DNA from: an uncultured Phascolarctobacterium sp.
GTDB taxonomy: Bacteria > Bacillota > Negativicutes > Acidaminococcales > Acidaminococcaceae
Assembly: GCA_934234275.1 (NCBI GenBank)
Contig: CAKQHU010000059.1
Coordinates: 1 to 7,882, forward strand
Direction: 5' to 3'
DNA: 7,882 bases
The translations under genes and the position numbers were made by a program. The notes under the pieces are model-generated. The model did not search any database and was not told the DNA's origin. It saw only the letters and a program-made list of their open reading frames with translations. Of the stretch, positions 6,282-7,882 are shown in pieces; within the stretch, counting starts at the first letter, position 1; each line of letters starts with the position of its first letter.

Positions 6282-7622
6282 ATGGCAAGATTATTTGGTA
6301 CTGATGGTGTTCGCGGTGTGGCGAACGTAGAGCTTACTCCGGAGCTGGCCTTTAAGCTGGGCTATGCTGCCGCAAAATACTTTGGCCGCGAGGTTTCCTG
6401 CCCGAAAATTATTATCGGCAGAGATACACGCCGCAGCGGACAAATGCTGGAAAGCGCTTTGGCAGCAGGTATCTGCAGCGCCGGCGGCAATGCACATCTT
6501 CTGGGCGTTATGCCGACTCCGGCAGTTTCTTTCCTAACTAGTGAGGTTAAGGCTAACGCTGGTGTAGTAATTTCTGCTTCTCACAATCCGTTTGAAGACA
6601 ACGGCATCAAATTTTTCTCTCAGACAGGCCACAAGCTGCCTGACGCTGTAGAGGACGAAATTGCAGCTATCGTTGCTGCACCGATTGATTACACTCAGGC
6701 AGTAAGCGGCAGCAGCGTCGGCCAGATTATTCATGAAAAGGATTTGTCTGCGCTGTACATTAAGCATATTCTGAGCACCGCTTATGCTAAGCTGAACGGC
6801 CTGAAGATTGTTATGGACTGCTCCAACGGTGCCAACAGCGAAATCGCACCGGTTATCCTGCGCAGTCTCGGTGCTGAGGTTGTGGCAATTTTCAACGAGC
6901 CTAACGGTATTAATATCAACAACGGCTGTGGTTCCACTCATCTGGAAGCCTTGCAGAAGAAGGTTCTTGAGGTTGGCGCTAATGTTGGTATTGCCAATGA
7001 CGGTGACGCTGACCGTTGCCTGGCAGTTGACGAAAACGGCGAGGCTATGGACGGCGACCAGATTATGCTGATTTGCGCGCTGGAGCTGATGAAGCGCAAC
7101 AAGCTGCATGACAATATGCTGGTAACCACTGTTATGAGCAACGTTGGCCTGCATCAGGCTATGAAGGCTCATGGCGGTAAAACTGTCAAAACTGCTGTTG
7201 GTGACCGCTATGTACTGGAAGAAATGCTCAAGCACAATTATTCTATCGGCGGCGAGCAATCCGGTCATATTATTTTCTCCGAATTCGCTAAAACCGGCGA
7301 TGGCATTCTGACTGCGGTACAGCTGCTGTGTGCAATGGTTCGCAACAATAAATCTCTGTCCGAGATGAGCGGCGTAATGACTAAATTCCCGCAGATTCTG
7401 CTGAACGTACGCGTGAAGAATAAAAACGGCTGGGAAGAAAAGGCTGCTATTCAGGAAGTAATCAAAAAGTATCAGGATGAGCTGGGCGAAAACGGCCAGA
7501 TTCTGGTACGTGCTTCCGGCACCGAGCCTTTAATCCGTATTATGGCTGAAGGACCGAAGCAGGAGCGTCTGGAACAGATTGCCAACGCTATTGCTGACGT
7601 TGTAACTAAGGAGCTGGCATAA
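6282..7622 (+). CDS. glmM: Phosphoglucosamine mutase GlmM
   Basis: GlmM interconverts glucosamine-6-phosphate and glucosamine-1-phosphate, the step before GlmU in UDP-GlcNAc synthesis for peptidoglycan. The 446 residues match the family. All four active-site loops are present: the phosphoserine loop VISASHNP with catalytic Ser100, the magnesium site DGDADR (240-245), the sugar-binding GGEQSGH (323-329) and the phosphate-binding RASGTEPLIRI (410-420). The N-terminus MARLFGTDGVRG is the standard GlmM start. I therefore use the ATG at 6282, with AGGGAGG (6263-6269) upstream, not the in-frame GTG at 6210, which lies inside the repeat element and would add 24 residues unlike the family. In other Bacillota glmM follows cdaA-cdaR, and GlmM protein binds CdaA and lowers its activity. 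Here the flavoprotein gene and the repeat separate them. Ser100 needs phosphorylation for activity. Confidence 0.97.
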   Translation: MARLFGTDGVRGVANVELTPELAFKLGYAAAKYFGREVSCPKIIIGRDTRRSGQMLESALAAGICSAGGNAHLLGVMPTPAVSFLTSEVKANAGVVISASHNPFEDNGIKFFSQTGHKLPDAVEDEIAAIVAAPIDYTQAVSGSSVGQIIHEKDLSALYIKHILSTAYAKLNGLKIVMDCSNGANSEIAPVILRSLGAEVVAIFNEPNGININNGCGSTHLEALQKKVLEVGANVGIANDGDADRCLAVDENGEAMDGDQIMLICALELMKRNKLHDNMLVTTVMSNVGLHQAMKAHGGKTVKTAVGDRYVLEEMLKHNYSIGGEQSGHIIFSEFAKTGDGILTAVQLLCAMVRNNKSLSEMSGVMTKFPQILLNVRVKNKNGWEEKAAIQEVIKKYQDELGENGQILVRASGTEPLIRIMAEGPKQERLEQIANAIADVVTKELA

Positions 7623-7651
7623 GCAGGCTTCCTTGCTGAATAAAGAAGATT

Positions 7652-7696
7652 AAAAGCAGACCTTTACATCATTTTCGGATGCAATGGTCTGCTTTT
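7652..7696 (+). terminator. Hairpin terminator after glmM
   Basis: AAAAGCAGACC (7652-7662) pairs perfectly with GGTCTGCTTTT (7686-7696). The 23-base loop holds a further CATC (7667-7670) and GATG (7678-7681) pairing. The only T-run is the TTTT that forms the stem base, so on its own it is a moderate terminator. It starts 30 bases after the glmM stop. Confidence 0.7.
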
Positions 7697-7721
7697 GTGC
7701 ATATTTTCTCTAAAACCGCAA

Positions 7722-7760
7722 AAAAATAACCGCCCAGCTCCTACACTAGCGGTTATTTTT
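7722..7760. terminator. Bidirectional intrinsic terminator between glmM and the minus-strand gene
   Basis: AAAAATAACCGC (7722-7733) pairs perfectly with GCGGTTATTTTT (7749-7760) around a 15-base loop. Plus-strand transcripts end in five T (7756-7760) and minus-strand transcripts in at least five (7726 downward). It backs up the preceding terminator for glmM and lies 45 bases past the stop of the converging minus-strand gene, so it fits both. Confidence 0.85.
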
Positions 7761-7805
7761 AACAGTTAATTTTGAAGGGCAACACGGGAAGCTTGAGTAA
7801 ATCTT

Positions 7806-7882
7806 CTACTCATCAAAACTCTTGATTACGGAATAAATTATACAGCCGACAACAATCAGCCCGATACCTGCTAATGCGAGGA
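7806..7882 (-). CDS. C-terminal end of an unidentified membrane protein, cut by the window edge
   Basis: On the minus strand one frame is open from the right edge to a TAG at 7808-7806 and gives 24 residues ending in a strongly hydrophobic helix: LALAGIGLIVVGCIIYSVIK, then SFDE and stop. The glycine/isoleucine/valine-rich run reads as a final transmembrane helix with a short charged tail. The other two minus frames contain stops within this stretch. A terminator with a T-run in the right direction follows 45 bases downstream (7760-7722), which supports a real gene converging on glmM. The family cannot be named from this fragment. Confidence 0.55.
   Translation of the reverse strand, partial: LALAGIGLIVVGCIIYSVIKSFDE

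Overview
This window looks like a conserved housekeeping stretch of a Bacillota (Firmicutes-type) chromosome. The sequence supports this with strong AGGAGG-type ribosome binding sites, a diadenylate cyclase CdaA with its partner CdaR, LepA next to the ribosomal protein S20 gene, and GlmM close behind the cda genes. In endospore formers such as Bacillus the rpsT-lepA interval usually holds the sporulation genes gpr and spoIIP. Here it holds a small MerR-type regulator instead, so a non-sporulating or divergent lineage is plausible. Negativicutes is my best guess for the class, but this is weak inference.

Layout. Positions 1-21 (minus strand) are the first seven codons of rpsT, with a TTG start, an excellent ribosome binding site and a near-consensus promoter. 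Diverging from it is a 124-residue MerR/AdhR-like regulator (213-587). Its promoter has the 19-base spacer and internal dyad typical of MerR control. It ends at a strong hairpin terminator (599-629), and an extended -10 promoter then starts lepA (742-2541). After a short gap come cdaA (2590-3429), cdaR (3426-4358, overlapping by ATGA) and a two-dinucleotide-domain-type FAD-dependent dehydrogenase (4366-5970), tightly packed on the plus strand. A gap of 311 bases (5971-6281) separates these from glmM (6282-7622). This gap is filled mostly by a composite palindromic repeat element whose ends are inverted copies of one hairpin module. Two hairpin terminators follow glmM. The second is bidirectional and also serves the tail of a minus-strand membrane protein that runs off the right edge.

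How the genes work together. LepA (EF4) and S20 belong to translation. CdaA makes c-di-AMP at the membrane, CdaR is its membrane-anchored partner, and GlmM makes glucosamine-1-phosphate for peptidoglycan and is known in other Bacillota to bind and inhibit CdaA. The flavoprotein between cdaR and glmM has no assigned role, and its position suggests co-transcription with the cda genes. The MerR protein carries a cysteine at position 52, the same position as the reactive cysteine of Bacillus AdhR, and probably senses reactive aldehydes or thiol stress.

I found no mobile genes, CRISPR array, RNA gene or defence-type system. The least ordinary items are the composite repeat in front of glmM, the self-regulating AdhR-like promoter, and the unexplained flavoprotein inside the c-di-AMP cluster.
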